From Prochlorococcus marinus subsp. marinus str. CCMP1375 (lineage in GTDB: Bacteria > Cyanobacteriota > Cyanobacteriia > PCC-6307 > Cyanobiaceae): a stretch of 64,000 bases of DNA. The stretch lies in contig NC_005042.1 of assembly GCF_000007925.1 (NCBI RefSeq), forward strand, positions 682,001-746,000, given 5' to 3'. How positions within the stretch are numbered: position 1 is the first letter of the stretch; each line of letters opens with the position of its first letter. Shown in pieces: positions 18,385 to 27,151 of the stretch. A program made the position numbers and the translations under genes. The notes under the pieces were generated by a model. That model was not told where the DNA came from. It ran no database searches and was given only the letters and a program-made list of their open reading frames with translations.

Positions 18385-19428
18385 TTAGTACACATGGCCT
18401 AGTTGTATTAGTTTTTCGGCAGAATGCTTATTGCTTAGGCCTGAAAGATCAATAGATGATTTTCTTATCACCTTTTCCAGCTCGTATTCATAGCATTTGT
18501 CATAGTAATCAAGCATTGCAAGACAAGCCTCTCTCCAATTGCCTTTATGAATTGATTCCAATGCTTTTTTTGTCCTTTGCGGGCCTAGGCGTTTGCTAAT
18601 TCTTAAGGTTGCATTTTTAAGATCTTCATTTTTATGAGGGCTGTATTCATCTACGAGTCTGGTAATTCTTTCTTCTTTAGTTCTTATTACTTCTAGTAAC
18701 GGAGCTTTTTTCATTTGTCTAATTATTGGGTTTGGAATTCTGCATTTTCCGAGATTGGGACTCTCTGCCTCTACCCAAATGCCTTTAGAAGGAAATTTTT
18801 TTGAATTATCTAAGGCTTCAGCTAGAAAATTTTCAAATTGCTCTGAACTCGGCTGAGGAGGTAGTCCAATGCCTCCAAAACTACTTCCTTTATGCATTGC
18901 AATGCCTTCTAAATCAATTATTGAGATTCCCCTTTTTGCTAGTTCTAAAAGCAAAGAAGTTTTGCCAGTGCCAGTTTTACCTCCAAGAAGTCTTAATGGC
19001 CATTCTTTTTCAAATTGATTTAAGGTCCATTTTCTATAGTTTTTATATCCACCACTTAATAAAATAGGATTCAAGTTTAGAATATTTGCCAACCACCCTA
19101 AGCTTGAAGATCTTAGGCCACCTCTCCAACAATAGATTCTGAGAAAAGAGTTTTCTTCGGTTACTTTTTCTTGCAATAGTTTTTCGACTAGATCTTTAAG
19201 CTTGGCTGTAGTAATTTCAAGTCCCAAATTAATTGCTTTTTGTTTTCCTTTTTTCTTATATGTAGTGCCAATTAAAGCTCTTTCTTCGTTGTTAAATAAA
19301 GGAATGTTCTTTGCTCCTGGCAAATGCCCCTGATTGAACTCTTTTGGACTTCTGATGTCAATTAATGGACCATTTGTATTTCTGAACTTATTGAGCGAAT
19401 ATGAAGCAGGTATTCCGATGCCTGACAT
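18385..19428 (-). CDS. mnmH: tRNA 2-selenouridine synthase (SelU/YbbB)
   Basis: Enzyme that replaces sulfur by selenium in 2-thiouridine at the tRNA wobble position, using selenophosphate. The rhodanese domain has the active-site loop YCWRGGLRS, and the following P-loop domain has LLGGKTGTGKTSLL. The start at 19428 (MSGIGIPASYSL) is preferred because longer in-frame versions run into the divergent gun4 gene. The product has 347 residues, which fits the family. Its presence suggests selenophosphate synthesis elsewhere in the genome, which I cannot see here. Confidence 0.9.
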   Translation of the reverse strand: MSGIGIPASYSLNKFRNTNGPLIDIRSPKEFNQGHLPGAKNIPLFNNEERALIGTTYKKKGKQKAINLGLEITTAKLKDLVEKLLQEKVTEENSFLRIYCWRGGLRSSSLGWLANILNLNPILLSGGYKNYRKWTLNQFEKEWPLRLLGGKTGTGKTSLLLELAKRGISIIDLEGIAMHKGSSFGGIGLPPQPSSEQFENFLAEALDNSKKFPSKGIWVEAESPNLGKCRIPNPIIRQMKKAPLLEVIRTKEERITRLVDEYSPHKNEDLKNATLRISKRLGPQRTKKALESIHKGNWREACLAMLDYYDKCYEYELEKVIRKSSIDLSGLSNKHSAEKLIQLGHVY

Positions 19429-19465
19429 AGTGGAATAAAGGTGACTAAGAGACCGTTTTCTAGTT

Positions 19466-20191
19466 ATGCCATCTGACACATCAGCATCAGCCAATATAGC
19501 TATTGAAGAGTTGCTTGAAAAATTTTCAAGTGGCACATTGCGTCAAAGACGTCGGCTTGTTGATGAAGTTGAATCTAGATCTGATGAATTAAAAGGACTT
19601 GGATCAAAATTATTTGAAACCCTTCCAAAAGAATCTGATGATTGGTCAAAAGGTTGGATTTTACAAGTATTAAATAGGCATCACAATGATTATTTGAAAG
19701 ACTTGCTTGCAAAAGATTCATCAATATTGTTTGATGTTCCTTCTTCTTCAGATATTGATTATGGCCCTTTACAGCAAAGTCTTATTGAAGAACGTTTTGA
19801 AGAGGCTGATCGTATTACTAGTGAAACCTTGAGGTGTCTTGCGGGCCCAAGTTCATTGGAACGAGGATATGTATATTTTAGCGAGGTTGAGGCAATGAGC
19901 GAAGTTGATTTGATTAGTTTAGATCTTTTATGGAACGCATTCTCTCAGGACAAATTTGGCTTTTCCGTTCAAGCACGTCTGCTGGAGTCTCTTGGCGGTC
20001 GTTATGACAAGCTCTGGTCTAGAATTGGTTGGAAGGTGGATGGAACCTGGACAAGGTACCCAATTGCTTTTACATGGTCACTGAAGGCACCGGAAGGGCA
20101 TATGCCTTTAGTTAATCAACTGCGAGGTGTGCGATTAATGGACGCGTACCTAAATCACCCTTTTTTGAAATCTCGTCTTAAGAAAAGTTAG
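19466..20191 (+). CDS. gun4: GUN4 family tetrapyrrole-binding protein
   Basis: Porphyrin-binding activator of magnesium chelatase at the branch point to chlorophyll. The 241-residue protein has an N-terminal helical region (about 1-85) with RQRRRLVDEVESR, followed by the GUN4 core: DYGPLQQSLIEERFEEADRIT, then SRIGWKVDGTWTRYP. The conserved C-terminal RLMDAYLNHPFLKSRL segment is also present. It is divergent from mnmH with 37 bases between start codons, so promoters must overlap. Confidence 0.93.
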   Translation: MPSDTSASANIAIEELLEKFSSGTLRQRRRLVDEVESRSDELKGLGSKLFETLPKESDDWSKGWILQVLNRHHNDYLKDLLAKDSSILFDVPSSSDIDYGPLQQSLIEERFEEADRITSETLRCLAGPSSLERGYVYFSEVEAMSEVDLISLDLLWNAFSQDKFGFSVQARLLESLGGRYDKLWSRIGWKVDGTWTRYPIAFTWSLKAPEGHMPLVNQLRGVRLMDAYLNHPFLKSRLKKS

Positions 20192-20304
20192 TTGCAGGTA
20201 AAAAAGTTAGATTAAAGCCCTAAGCTTTTTAAGCTTTTGACTTAAAAGGTTTTCTTTGGCAGCATCTTATTTGTCATTGAGTTTAAACATTCCTTTTTAC
20301 TCTT

Positions 20305-20748
20305 TTGCGCTTATTTCGATGGACTGATTTTACTCTCCCTTCAACTCTGCAACTTAAATATTTTGTGAGTCTTTTGATAGAGCCAGTTGGTTCTCAGAAG
20401 AGAGAGAGTATTGAATTAGGATTGCATGAAGCCCTTGTTAATGCAGTTATACATGGGAATTCATCTGATCCTGATAAGTCATTAAGAGTGCGCAGAATTA
20501 TTACCCCCAATTGGCTTGTTTGGCAGATTCAGGATGAGGGCTTTGGTTTAAAAGAAGCGAAAAGAGTATTTTGCTTGCCGTCCGATGCTGACGCTGAAAG
20601 TGGCAGAGGTCTGTTTTTAATTCATGAATGCTTTGATGATGTTCGCTGGAGCCCTAGAGGGAATAGACTTCAAGTAGCTACTCGTAGGCAAAAGCAATTA
20701 ATGAGAAGGACATCCGGGATCTTTGATTTCACCTCGGATCCATTTTAG
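20305..20748 (+). CDS. RsbW-like HATPase-domain protein
   Basis: Single GHKL ATPase domain of the anti-sigma-factor kinase type, 147 residues. Visible boxes are the N-box HEALVNAVIHGN (Glu42, Asn46), the G1 box DEGFG (77-81) and the G2 box SGRGLFLI (99-106). There is no sensor, phosphatase or receiver domain, so it could be an anti-sigma factor or a partner-switch kinase. No anti-anti-sigma (STAS) gene is adjacent. The start TTG at 20305 is the best available. The 3' end overlaps the convergent DUF6439 gene by 51 bases. Confidence 0.82.
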   Translation: MRLFRWTDFTLPSTLQLKYFVSLLIEPVGSQKRESIELGLHEALVNAVIHGNSSDPDKSLRVRRIITPNWLVWQIQDEGFGLKEAKRVFCLPSDADAESGRGLFLIHECFDDVRWSPRGNRLQVATRRQKQLMRRTSGIFDFTSDPF

Positions 20749-20934
20749 TGACTGCTCAATAAGATCTTCAATATCTGACTTTTCACCATTATTAACTATT
20801 TGTGATAACGCACTTGAAAGCATTTCTGCAGCTCTTAGTGATTTATTGGCTTTGAATTTATGCCAATCCTTATCATTTAAAGTTAATTCAGAATGTAGCT
20901 CTTTAATCAATTTTTTTGTATTAGAGGTCCACAT
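20698..20934 (-). CDS. Small conserved cyanobacterial protein (DUF6439-like)
   Basis: The 78-residue hydrophilic, helical protein has KSLRAAEMLSSALSQIVNNGEKSDIEDLIEQSLKWIRGEI-type composition, quoted here as AAEMLSSALSQI and EDLIEQSLKWIRGEIKDPG. This matches my recollection of a small conserved cyanobacterial family of unknown function (DUF6439). Its 3' end overlaps the convergent RsbW-like gene by 51 bases. It follows the DUF1350 gene on the same strand with about 21 bases between them. Confidence 0.6.
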   Translation of the reverse strand: MWTSNTKKLIKELHSELTLNDKDWHKFKANKSLRAAEMLSSALSQIVNNGEKSDIEDLIEQSLKWIRGEIKDPGCPSH

Positions 20935-20955
20935 GGATTCTTTTTATTATTTGAT

Positions 20956-21687
20956 TCATTGGGAAGCGTACTTAGATATTAGGGCTATTAATTGCTCCAG
21001 GTTATTATTTTCATGAGAATTAGCATTAATTTGATTTAATAATATACTTTTAATTCCTGTATTCATAGGAGTTAGATGGTTGCCATTGCACTTTATCAAT
21101 TGCGATTCATCATCTCCTCTTGCTTTTAAATGTTCTAAAAGCAATTCAGATTGATCTATATTGTCAGAGTTAAATTTAATTAATAGGTTTCTTTTTTGCA
21201 TGTAATTCTTAGTAATTAAGTTCATTGTTTCTTTTGGGCTAGGACTAAATTCACTTTGTATTTTTAATTTCTGTTTAATTTTGCCAAGCATTGGTATTGA
21301 TTTATCAGCTTTATAATTATTGAAGCACAATCCAATAAATGAATGACTTTTTCTTCCACCATCAGGTGCGAGTAAATGTAATTTACAGCCTAAGCTATGT
21401 CCTATCCTAATTGGCTCAAGGTTATTGCATCCAATTCTTGATTCAAGTTTGATTCTGCATTTTCTTAGGGCTTTCCAAGCTTGATTGGCTTGAGCTTGAT
21501 GATCGAATCCAGGGACATAACTCCATGCATGAATTGCGAAATTTTCTTTTAAAAGCCTACCAAGAAGTTTTGAATAACTTAAATGAGGAGTAGCAGCTAT
21601 ATAGCTACCTCCAACCATCTCTATTAATGCTTTTGGCTTGGATGGCCAAGCACACCAGATTTGATCTATTTTCCTCCAGTTATTCAT
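20956..21687 (-). CDS. DUF1350 family protein, alpha/beta-hydrolase-like
   Basis: The 243-residue protein has the DUF1350 pattern: MVGGSYIAATPHLSYSKLL near the N-terminus and IGHSLGCKLHLL around residue 90, which looks like a nucleophile elbow (GHSLG) of the alpha/beta-hydrolase fold. Members are conserved across cyanobacteria and plastids without an assigned reaction. Cytosolic location is expected since no signal peptide is seen. The downstream DUF6439-like gene is probably co-transcribed. Confidence 0.8.
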   Translation of the reverse strand: MNNWRKIDQIWCAWPSKPKALIEMVGGSYIAATPHLSYSKLLGRLLKENFAIHAWSYVPGFDHQAQANQAWKALRKCRIKLESRIGCNNLEPIRIGHSLGCKLHLLAPDGGRKSHSFIGLCFNNYKADKSIPMLGKIKQKLKIQSEFSPSPKETMNLITKNYMQKRNLLIKFNSDNIDQSELLLEHLKARGDDESQLIKCNGNHLTPMNTGIKSILLNQINANSHENNNLEQLIALISKYASQ

Positions 21688-21818
21688 TGCAAAATACAGC
21701 TAGTTAAGTATTTAAAGAAGATGCTTGTTCATTGAAATTAATAAAATCAATATGTTTATAGGTATTGAGCGGAGATAATTGTATTGATTAACTATAATAG
21801 GCTTGGATCTTTTTAAGG

Positions 21819-22556
21819 ATGCAAAAGGAACTAGATTTTTTGAATATGCCATTGTCTAGCGAGAAGAGCACTTCTCTTGAGACTTTGTTGATTGTTGATA
21901 CTGAGACTACAGGACTAGATCCTGAGAAAGACCAATGTATTGAAGTAGGGGCAATTCTTTTTCATATTGAGAAGAGATCAATTTTGGCTCAGAATTCCTT
22001 TTTGATACCAGCTGCAAATAATCCTGCTGAAGCAATTAATAAGATTTCTCCTGACTTAACAAGATTTGCTCAACCTTGGGAAGAAGGAGTGAAATATTTT
22101 CTGGCATTAGTTGATATAGCAGATGTTCTAATAGCTCATAATGCAGAATTTGATCGACAATGGTTTGGAATACCGCCGCTCCCTGAGATCTCTAAGCCTT
22201 GGGTTTGTTCAATGGAAGATATTTCGTGGCCATCAACACTTAATCTTAAAGGTAGACCCTCCGTAAGAGACCTTGCTCTAGCCTTCGAAGTCCCAGTTTG
22301 GAGTGCTCATCGTGCGTTGACTGATTGCATTTATTTAGTAGAAATATTTCGCCGCTGCTCTGATTTAGAAGAGCTGCTAGAGCAAGGCCTAGAGCCCAGA
22401 AGATTGATGAGAGCAGAAGTTTCTTATGATGAAAGGCATTTAGCTAAGAATGCAGGATTTCGTTGGAATGAACCTGTTCGAGGTGCTTGGACACGTCGCC
22501 TAAGCGAAAGAGAGATTCGTGAACTATCTTTCCCTGTTGTAAGTGTGCAACTTTAA
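21819..22556 (+). CDS. DnaQ-like 3'-5' exonuclease (DEDDh)
   Basis: Exonuclease-domain protein of 245 residues. ExoI VDTETTGLDP (Asp27, Glu29), ExoII AHNAEFDRQWF and ExoIII HRALTDC form a complete DEDDh site. The C-terminal extension from about residue 185 ends with FRWNEPVRGAWTRRLS, which is not part of the exonuclease core. The protein may be the proofreading subunit of DNA polymerase III or a stand-alone nuclease; which one cannot be decided here. A second in-frame ATG at 21846 is an alternative start. Confidence 0.88.
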   Translation: MQKELDFLNMPLSSEKSTSLETLLIVDTETTGLDPEKDQCIEVGAILFHIEKRSILAQNSFLIPAANNPAEAINKISPDLTRFAQPWEEGVKYFLALVDIADVLIAHNAEFDRQWFGIPPLPEISKPWVCSMEDISWPSTLNLKGRPSVRDLALAFEVPVWSAHRALTDCIYLVEIFRRCSDLEELLEQGLEPRRLMRAEVSYDERHLAKNAGFRWNEPVRGAWTRRLSEREIRELSFPVVSVQL

Positions 22557-22686
22557 TTAGTAATCAGTAATTTTGGATTTTTCATATATTTCCTTTAGAT
22601 CTTTGAAGTGACTAGGTTGATTTCTTGTAAAGGATCTTTTTTGTGTCAGTCTAAAAAAACTAACTTATTTTTAATTTAAATAAGAT

Positions 22687-22926
22687 ATGCCAATAGAGAG
22701 ACATAAAATAAGAAGAAGCTTGCGACATTGGCAACAAGTAAGAAGTTGGGCGAGATTAATCAGAGAAGCAGAGATCCTTTGGCAAGTAGATCAGAAGGAA
22801 CTAAAAAGACTTGGTGCTTTAGAACTATCTCAATTAATCAACGAAATCCCACCTTCTTATCATCGGAGAGTAAACCTTTGGCTTATTAAATTCTCAGTTG
22901 CTACAAGATTCGACTGTAAGAATTAA
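22687..22926 (+). CDS. Small basic hypothetical protein
   Basis: The function is not recognised. The 79-residue product is basic and helical, with IRRSLRHWQQVRSWARLIREAEILW near the start, quoted here as RHWQQVRSWARLIREAEI, and HRRVNLWLIKF near the end. It is rich in Trp and Arg and has no membrane helix. It lies between the DnaQ-like gene and hisS in the same direction but with gaps of more than 120 bases, so it may be transcribed alone. Confidence 0.55.
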   Translation: MPIERHKIRRSLRHWQQVRSWARLIREAEILWQVDQKELKRLGALELSQLINEIPPSYHRRVNLWLIKFSVATRFDCKN

Positions 22927-23070
22927 GAAGATTGATTTAATTATTTGTTGTGGATCTTCTATCGCATCCATAAAACTTCAATTGCATGAACCTCTTACTA
23001 TTAGAATTGAATTACTTGATTTGTAAATGAAAATGTCAAAGCAAGAACAGCATTCTCTGAGAAGATTTGA

Positions 23071-24336
23071 TTGACTAATCTTAAAACTCTACGAGGAATG
23101 GTTGATCTTTTGCCATCGCATTCAGCGCGATGGCAAAAAGTAGAAACCTTGGCAATCAAAAATTTTGAACGAGCAGGTATTAAAGAAATCAGGACCCCAA
23201 TTCTTGAACTTACTGAATTGTTTTCTAGAGGTATTGGCGAAGCTACTGATGTTGTAGGTAAGGAAATGTACTCTTTTGAAGATCGAGGAGGTAGGTCTTG
23301 TACTCTTAGGCCGGAAGGTACAGCTTCAGTAGCTAGAGCCGTTATTCAAAATGGACTTCTAAAACAAGGGCCTCAACGCCTTTGGTATGGGGGACCAATG
23401 TTTAGGTATGAACGCCCTCAGGCTGGAAGACAAAGACAGTTTCATCAGATAGGAGTGGAATTCTTTGGATTGTCTTCTGTTAGGAGTGATGCTGAGTTGA
23501 TAAGCATTGCTTGGGACTTCTTAAATGAACTTGGTCTAAGGAATTTAAAACTTCAAATAAATACTTTAGGAACTTCCGAAGATCGCAAAAACTATCGATC
23601 TAAATTAATCTCTTGGCTCGAAAACTTCCCAGAGTTATTAGGCGAAGATTCTTTGAATCAATTGAAGAAAAACCCTTTGCGGATATTAGATAGTAAAAAC
23701 TCTAATATTCAAAAGCTTATTAATGATGCTCCTTTGCTTGGAGATCATCTTAATCAAAGTAGTATCAATAGATTTGAAAGCTTACAAAAAGTCTTGAATA
23801 CATTAAAAATCCCTTTTAGTGTCAATCAAAGATTAGTAAGAGGTCTTGATTATTATTGCCATACAGCATTTGAGATTATTAGTGATGATTTAGGTGCTCA
23901 AGCAACTGTTTGTGGTGGTGGTAGGTACGACGGCCTTGTTGAACAACTTGGGGGGCCTCATGCGCCTGCTATTGGATTTGCTGTTGGAATGGAGAGGTTG
24001 CTAATTCTTATTGGAGATCGACTTGCTAATGAGATTCACCCAGATGTTTACCTAATTAATAAAGGAGAAAAGGCAGAGGCAGAAGCACTTCTTCTTGCTA
24101 GACAGCTTAGATTACAGGATTTTATAGTTGAGTTAGATGATTCTGGTGCTGCGTTTGCTAAGCAATTTAAAAGAGCAAATAGAGTAGGTGCAACTTGGGC
24201 AATAGTCATTGGAGACGAAGAAATTAACAAAGGAGAAATTCGTTTAAAACGTATGAAAGTTTTAAATAAAGACAAAAACGAGATTTTGCTTAAAAAATCA
24301 GATTCCTTAGAATTAAGAAAGATACTAGAGACATGA
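23071..24336 (+). CDS. hisS: Histidyl-tRNA synthetase
   Basis: Class II aminoacyl-tRNA synthetase for histidine, 421 residues. Motif 2 is [20 protein letters not shown]. The histidine-binding loop is [12 protein letters not shown], motif [15 protein letters not shown] is present, and motif 3 is GFAVGMERL. The C-terminal anticodon-binding domain follows (about 320-421). The start is TTG at 23071 ([15 protein letters not shown]); the ATG at 23098 would remove part of the usual N-terminus. Confidence 0.96.
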
Positions 24337-24370
24337 TATATTTTTCCATGAAGATTCTTTTTATTTTTTT

Positions 24371-24628
24371 ATGAGAATAGACTTGTTAATCATTATATTT
24401 AGCACTTTGCTAGTTGTTGCTAGTTTAATATTTAAGTCTTTTATAAATAAAAAGAAAAGATTAATAAAAAGCAACAATATATATAAGTGGATGGATATGG
24501 ATAAGAAGAAACGCAGATTACTTGACCAAAAAGAAAAGGAAACAGTTTGGAATAAAAAGAAAAGCTTACTCAATAGTATTAGGAAAGAGTATATAAATCA
24601 TAAGAAATCCAGAATTAATAAGAGTTAA
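24371..24628 (+). CDS. Lys-rich single-span membrane protein
   Basis: The function is not recognised. The 85-residue product has one N-terminal membrane helix (about residues 4-24), then a very basic, Lys-rich cytosolic segment. Its stop codon shares one base with the start of the next gene (TAATG), so the two are probably coupled. An overlapping open frame on the opposite strand was judged the weaker candidate because of this coupling. Confidence 0.5.
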   Translation: MRIDLLIIIFSTLLVVASLIFKSFINKKKRLIKSNNIYKWMDMDKKKRRLLDQKEKETVWNKKKSLLNSIRKEYINHKKSRINKS

Positions 24629-24966
24629 TGATTAAATGGCCCCCTGTTAAAGCTTGGACAAGTATTAACCCAATACAAGGGGAAAGGCATTTTGTGGCAA
24701 TTAATTATGACGTAAGTAATCATAATCTGTGGGTTAATATGGTTTCTGTTCTTGATGGGAAATTATATTTTCGTGTAACTTTTGAAGAACTTAATGATAA
24801 TTCAATGTGGCTGCCAGGCTGGAAAGATTTGAAAATTAAAAAAGACCACAAAAAGACAAATGTCAATCATGATTTAAATAATGAAGCGTGCCTTCATCCT
24901 TCTATTGATTCTGGTATTGCTATAACTTCCAAAAGGCTAAATCTTAGAGACTGGTTCCCTGAATGA
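24628..24966 (+). CDS. Trp-rich TIGR02450 family protein
   Basis: The 112-residue protein begins with the Trp-rich TIGR02450/DUF2389 pattern: W at positions 4 and 10, HFVAINYDV, LWVNMVSVLDG, and MWLPGWKDL near residue 63-71. The family is small, found in cyanobacteria and some gamma-proteobacteria, and has no assigned function. The C-terminal part is polar and less conserved in appearance. It overlaps the preceding Lys-rich gene by one base. Confidence 0.8.
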   Translation: MIKWPPVKAWTSINPIQGERHFVAINYDVSNHNLWVNMVSVLDGKLYFRVTFEELNDNSMWLPGWKDLKIKKDHKKTNVNHDLNNEACLHPSIDSGIAITSKRLNLRDWFPE

Positions 24967-25072
24967 AGGCCTAATGACTTCTAACAAAATTACCTTTGTT
25001 TAGGGTCTCTGGATTTACCCCTTACGCATTTCTTTTTTTGCGTTACCAATGAAGGGATATTCTTGATTTTAG

Positions 25073-25312
25073 ATGTCCTTAAACCAATGGTTGTTTGAAG
25101 AAGATGCATCTCAGCATCTAGGAGTAAGTAAAAAAACCTTGGAATACTGGAGAGAGGTTGGATACCTCAAGCCAGGAACTCATTGGCGAAGTGCTCCAAG
25201 TAAAGACTCTATGCCTTGGAAACCAAAAGTTATATACCATCTAAGCTGGTGCAAAGAAATAATCGAATATTGGCGTGAAAAAGACGTCCCTATGACAGAT
25301 TTAGTTGCCTAA
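25073..25312 (+). CDS. Small helix-turn-helix protein, excisionase/MerR-like
   Basis: The 79-residue product has a possible winged-helix start: EDASQHLGVSKKTLEYWREVG (about residues 11-31), quoted in part here as ASQHLGVSKKTLEYWRE, like the helix-turn-helix of MerR and phage excisionase proteins. The remainder is Trp-rich with no effector domain. It could bind DNA as a small regulator. No integrase or att site is nearby, so a phage role is unsupported. Confidence 0.6.
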   Translation: MSLNQWLFEEDASQHLGVSKKTLEYWREVGYLKPGTHWRSAPSKDSMPWKPKVIYHLSWCKEIIEYWREKDVPMTDLVA

Positions 25313-25931
25313 GGACTTTTTATAACTTCTAAATTTCAAGAAAGCTTTTAGGAGTATGGTTTATTTTTATACTTTCAGGTTCTAATTGATGTAGAAAATT
25401 ATCATTATAAATGAAATGATTTATAGGATTTCTTCTCAGGAATAACTTTTAGGATCCTTTTGAATAAATAGTTTTATCACCTTAACTTGGAAAATTTTCA
25501 GGTAAATTAGGTATGAATTTTTTAAAAAAAGTTATTAGAAACCATAAAATCAAAATATTGCCAAACATAGCAAGTGCGAATCTGACTCTCATATCTTTCA
25601 CCAAAGGAAGAATTACCTCCCATAATTTTAGAAACATACTTTTTCTCTCAATAAAGAATTATTCTAATAAACGATCTAAAACTACTCGGTTTTTTTACCG
25701 AACCTTTACTTTATTTTTCTTAAGTTGCTTCTTCAATAAAAGGCCTGTTACAGACCCTCTGAATTCAGGTGAAACATGTCTATGAAACGATTCTTAAGCT
25801 ATTTTGAGTGCCTGATTTTAATTAGTTTTATCTTTAAAAGACTTACACAATGTAAAAGGTATTGAAATTAGTCCCCTTATTTTCGCTCTTTTCGTTAGTG
25901 TTTATGCGCTTTCCCACCTTATTGCACTCTA
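25313..25931. other. Long leader/intergenic region upstream of pcb
   Basis: About 620 bases between the HTH gene and pcb. A single 90-codon open frame lies at 25513-25785 on the plus strand, but its product is an Arg/Lys/Phe-rich sequence without recognisable domains or a ribosome binding site, so I do not call it a gene with confidence. The region also contains a five-base stem TCGGT/ACCGA around 25686-25702 and a ten-base palindrome CTGAATTCAG at 25759-25768. It could hold the pcb promoter and untranslated leader. Confidence 0.45.
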
Positions 25932-26987
25932 ATGCAGACCTATGGAAATCCAGACGTCACCTACGGGTGGTGGGCTGGTAATTCTGGGGTCACCAACCGC
26001 TCAGGAAAATTCATTGCAGCTCATGCCGCTCATACCGGTTTGATTGCTTTTTGGGCTGGTGCCTTCACACTTTTTGAATTAGCTCGTTTTGACCCTTCAG
26101 TACCTATGGGTCATCAACCTTTAATTGCTCTTCCTCACTTAGCTACTCTTGGTATTGGCTTTGATGAGGCTGGAACTTTTGTCGGTGGAACCACTGTTAC
26201 TGCAATAGCAATTGTTCACTTGGTCTTGTCAATGGTCTATGGAGCAGGAGGTCTCTTGCACTCCCTGACTTTCCCTGGTGATATGCAAGATTCAGAGGTA
26301 CTTCAGGCAAGAAAATTCAAGCTTGAATGGGACAACCCAGATAATCAGACCTTCATTTTGGGACATCATCTTATTTTCTTAGGTGTGGCCAATATTCAGT
26401 TTGTTGAATGGGCAAGAATTCATGGAATATGGGATGCCGCTGCTGGCAGTATTCGTCAAGTTGAGTACAATCTCAACCTTTCTTCCATTTGGAATCATCA
26501 GTTTGATTTCCTTACAATAAACAACCTTGAAGACGTTATGGGGGGCCATGCATTCCTAGCTTTCTTCATGATTACTGGAGGTGCATTCCACATAGCCACA
26601 AAGCAAGTTGGCGAATACACCAAATTTAAAGGTTCAGGTTTGCTTTCAGCAGAAGCTATCCTTTCTTGGTCCCTGGCTGGTATTGGCTGGATGGCTATTG
26701 TTGCTGCTTTCTGGTGTGCAACAAACACAACTGTTTATCCAGTTGACTTTTTTGGAGAGGTTCTAGACCTTAAGTTTGGAATTGCTCCTTATTGGGTTGA
26801 TACTGTTGACCTACCTAATGGTGCTCATACATCTCGTGCTTGGTTAACAAATGTCCATTACTTCCTTGGTTTCTTTTATATTCAAGGACATTTATGGCAT
26901 GCTTTACGTGCAATGGGATTTGACTTCAAACGTGTATCAAGTGCTGTAAGTAATATTGGTACTGCATCTGTAACTTTGAATGATTGA
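25932..26987 (+). CDS. Divinyl-chlorophyll a/b-binding light-harvesting antenna Pcb
   Basis: Membrane antenna protein of the CP43/IsiA superfamily that binds divinyl chlorophylls in Prochlorococcus. At 351 residues it has six predicted helices and lacks the large lumenal loop of CP43. Visible features are YGWWAGNSGVTNRSGKFIAAH at the N-terminus, quoted in part as WWAGNSGVTNRSGKF, several intramembrane His residues (HAAHTG, GHHLIF, GGHAFLAFF) and a C-terminal GHLWHALRAMGFDF. Which photosystem it serves, and which pcb paralogue it is, cannot be decided from this copy. A terminator follows. Confidence 0.95.
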   Translation: MQTYGNPDVTYGWWAGNSGVTNRSGKFIAAHAAHTGLIAFWAGAFTLFELARFDPSVPMGHQPLIALPHLATLGIGFDEAGTFVGGTTVTAIAIVHLVLSMVYGAGGLLHSLTFPGDMQDSEVLQARKFKLEWDNPDNQTFILGHHLIFLGVANIQFVEWARIHGIWDAAAGSIRQVEYNLNLSSIWNHQFDFLTINNLEDVMGGHAFLAFFMITGGAFHIATKQVGEYTKFKGSGLLSAEAILSWSLAGIGWMAIVAAFWCATNTTVYPVDFFGEVLDLKFGIAPYWVDTVDLPNGAHTSRAWLTNVHYFLGFFYIQGHLWHALRAMGFDFKRVSSAVSNIGTASVTLND

Positions 26988-27034
26988 TATTCATCTGATC
27001 TCTCTGATATCTTTCGGAGAATTAGATTAAATGT

Positions 27035-27068
27035 AAAAAAGGCTCGCCATATTTGGTGGGCCTTTTTT
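27035..27068 (+). terminator. Rho-independent terminator after pcb
   Basis: A long stem, AAAAAGGCTCGCCA paired with TGGTGGGCCTTTTT around a TATT loop, includes two G-T wobble pairs and is followed by T residues. It lies about 48 bases after the pcb stop codon. Confidence 0.85.
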
Positions 27069-27151
27069 ATATTTAAATCTGATTATTAAATGATCGTTTT
27101 TTTCGCTTTATTTTATTCTCTCTTTAAAAAAATATATTATGGCAAAGTTAT

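Noticed and set aside
20215-20265. Possible hairpin after gun4 (AAGCTTTTTAAGCTTTTG and neighbours)
   Set aside because: Stems are only five bases long with A-T pairs and a poor T-run; not convincing as a terminator.
20723-21016. Plus-strand frame across the DUF6439-like gene
   Set aside because: Antisense to a better supported minus-strand gene and without any motif.
24361-24573. Minus-strand frame antisense to the Lys-rich membrane gene
   Set aside because: Phe/Leu-rich product typical of the complement of a Lys-rich gene; the plus-strand frame is coupled to the next gene.
25513-25785. A 90-codon plus-strand frame upstream of pcb
   Set aside because: No ribosome binding site, no recognisable domain, Arg/Lys/Phe-rich translation and a frame that crosses a hairpin; I treat it as part of the leader region.
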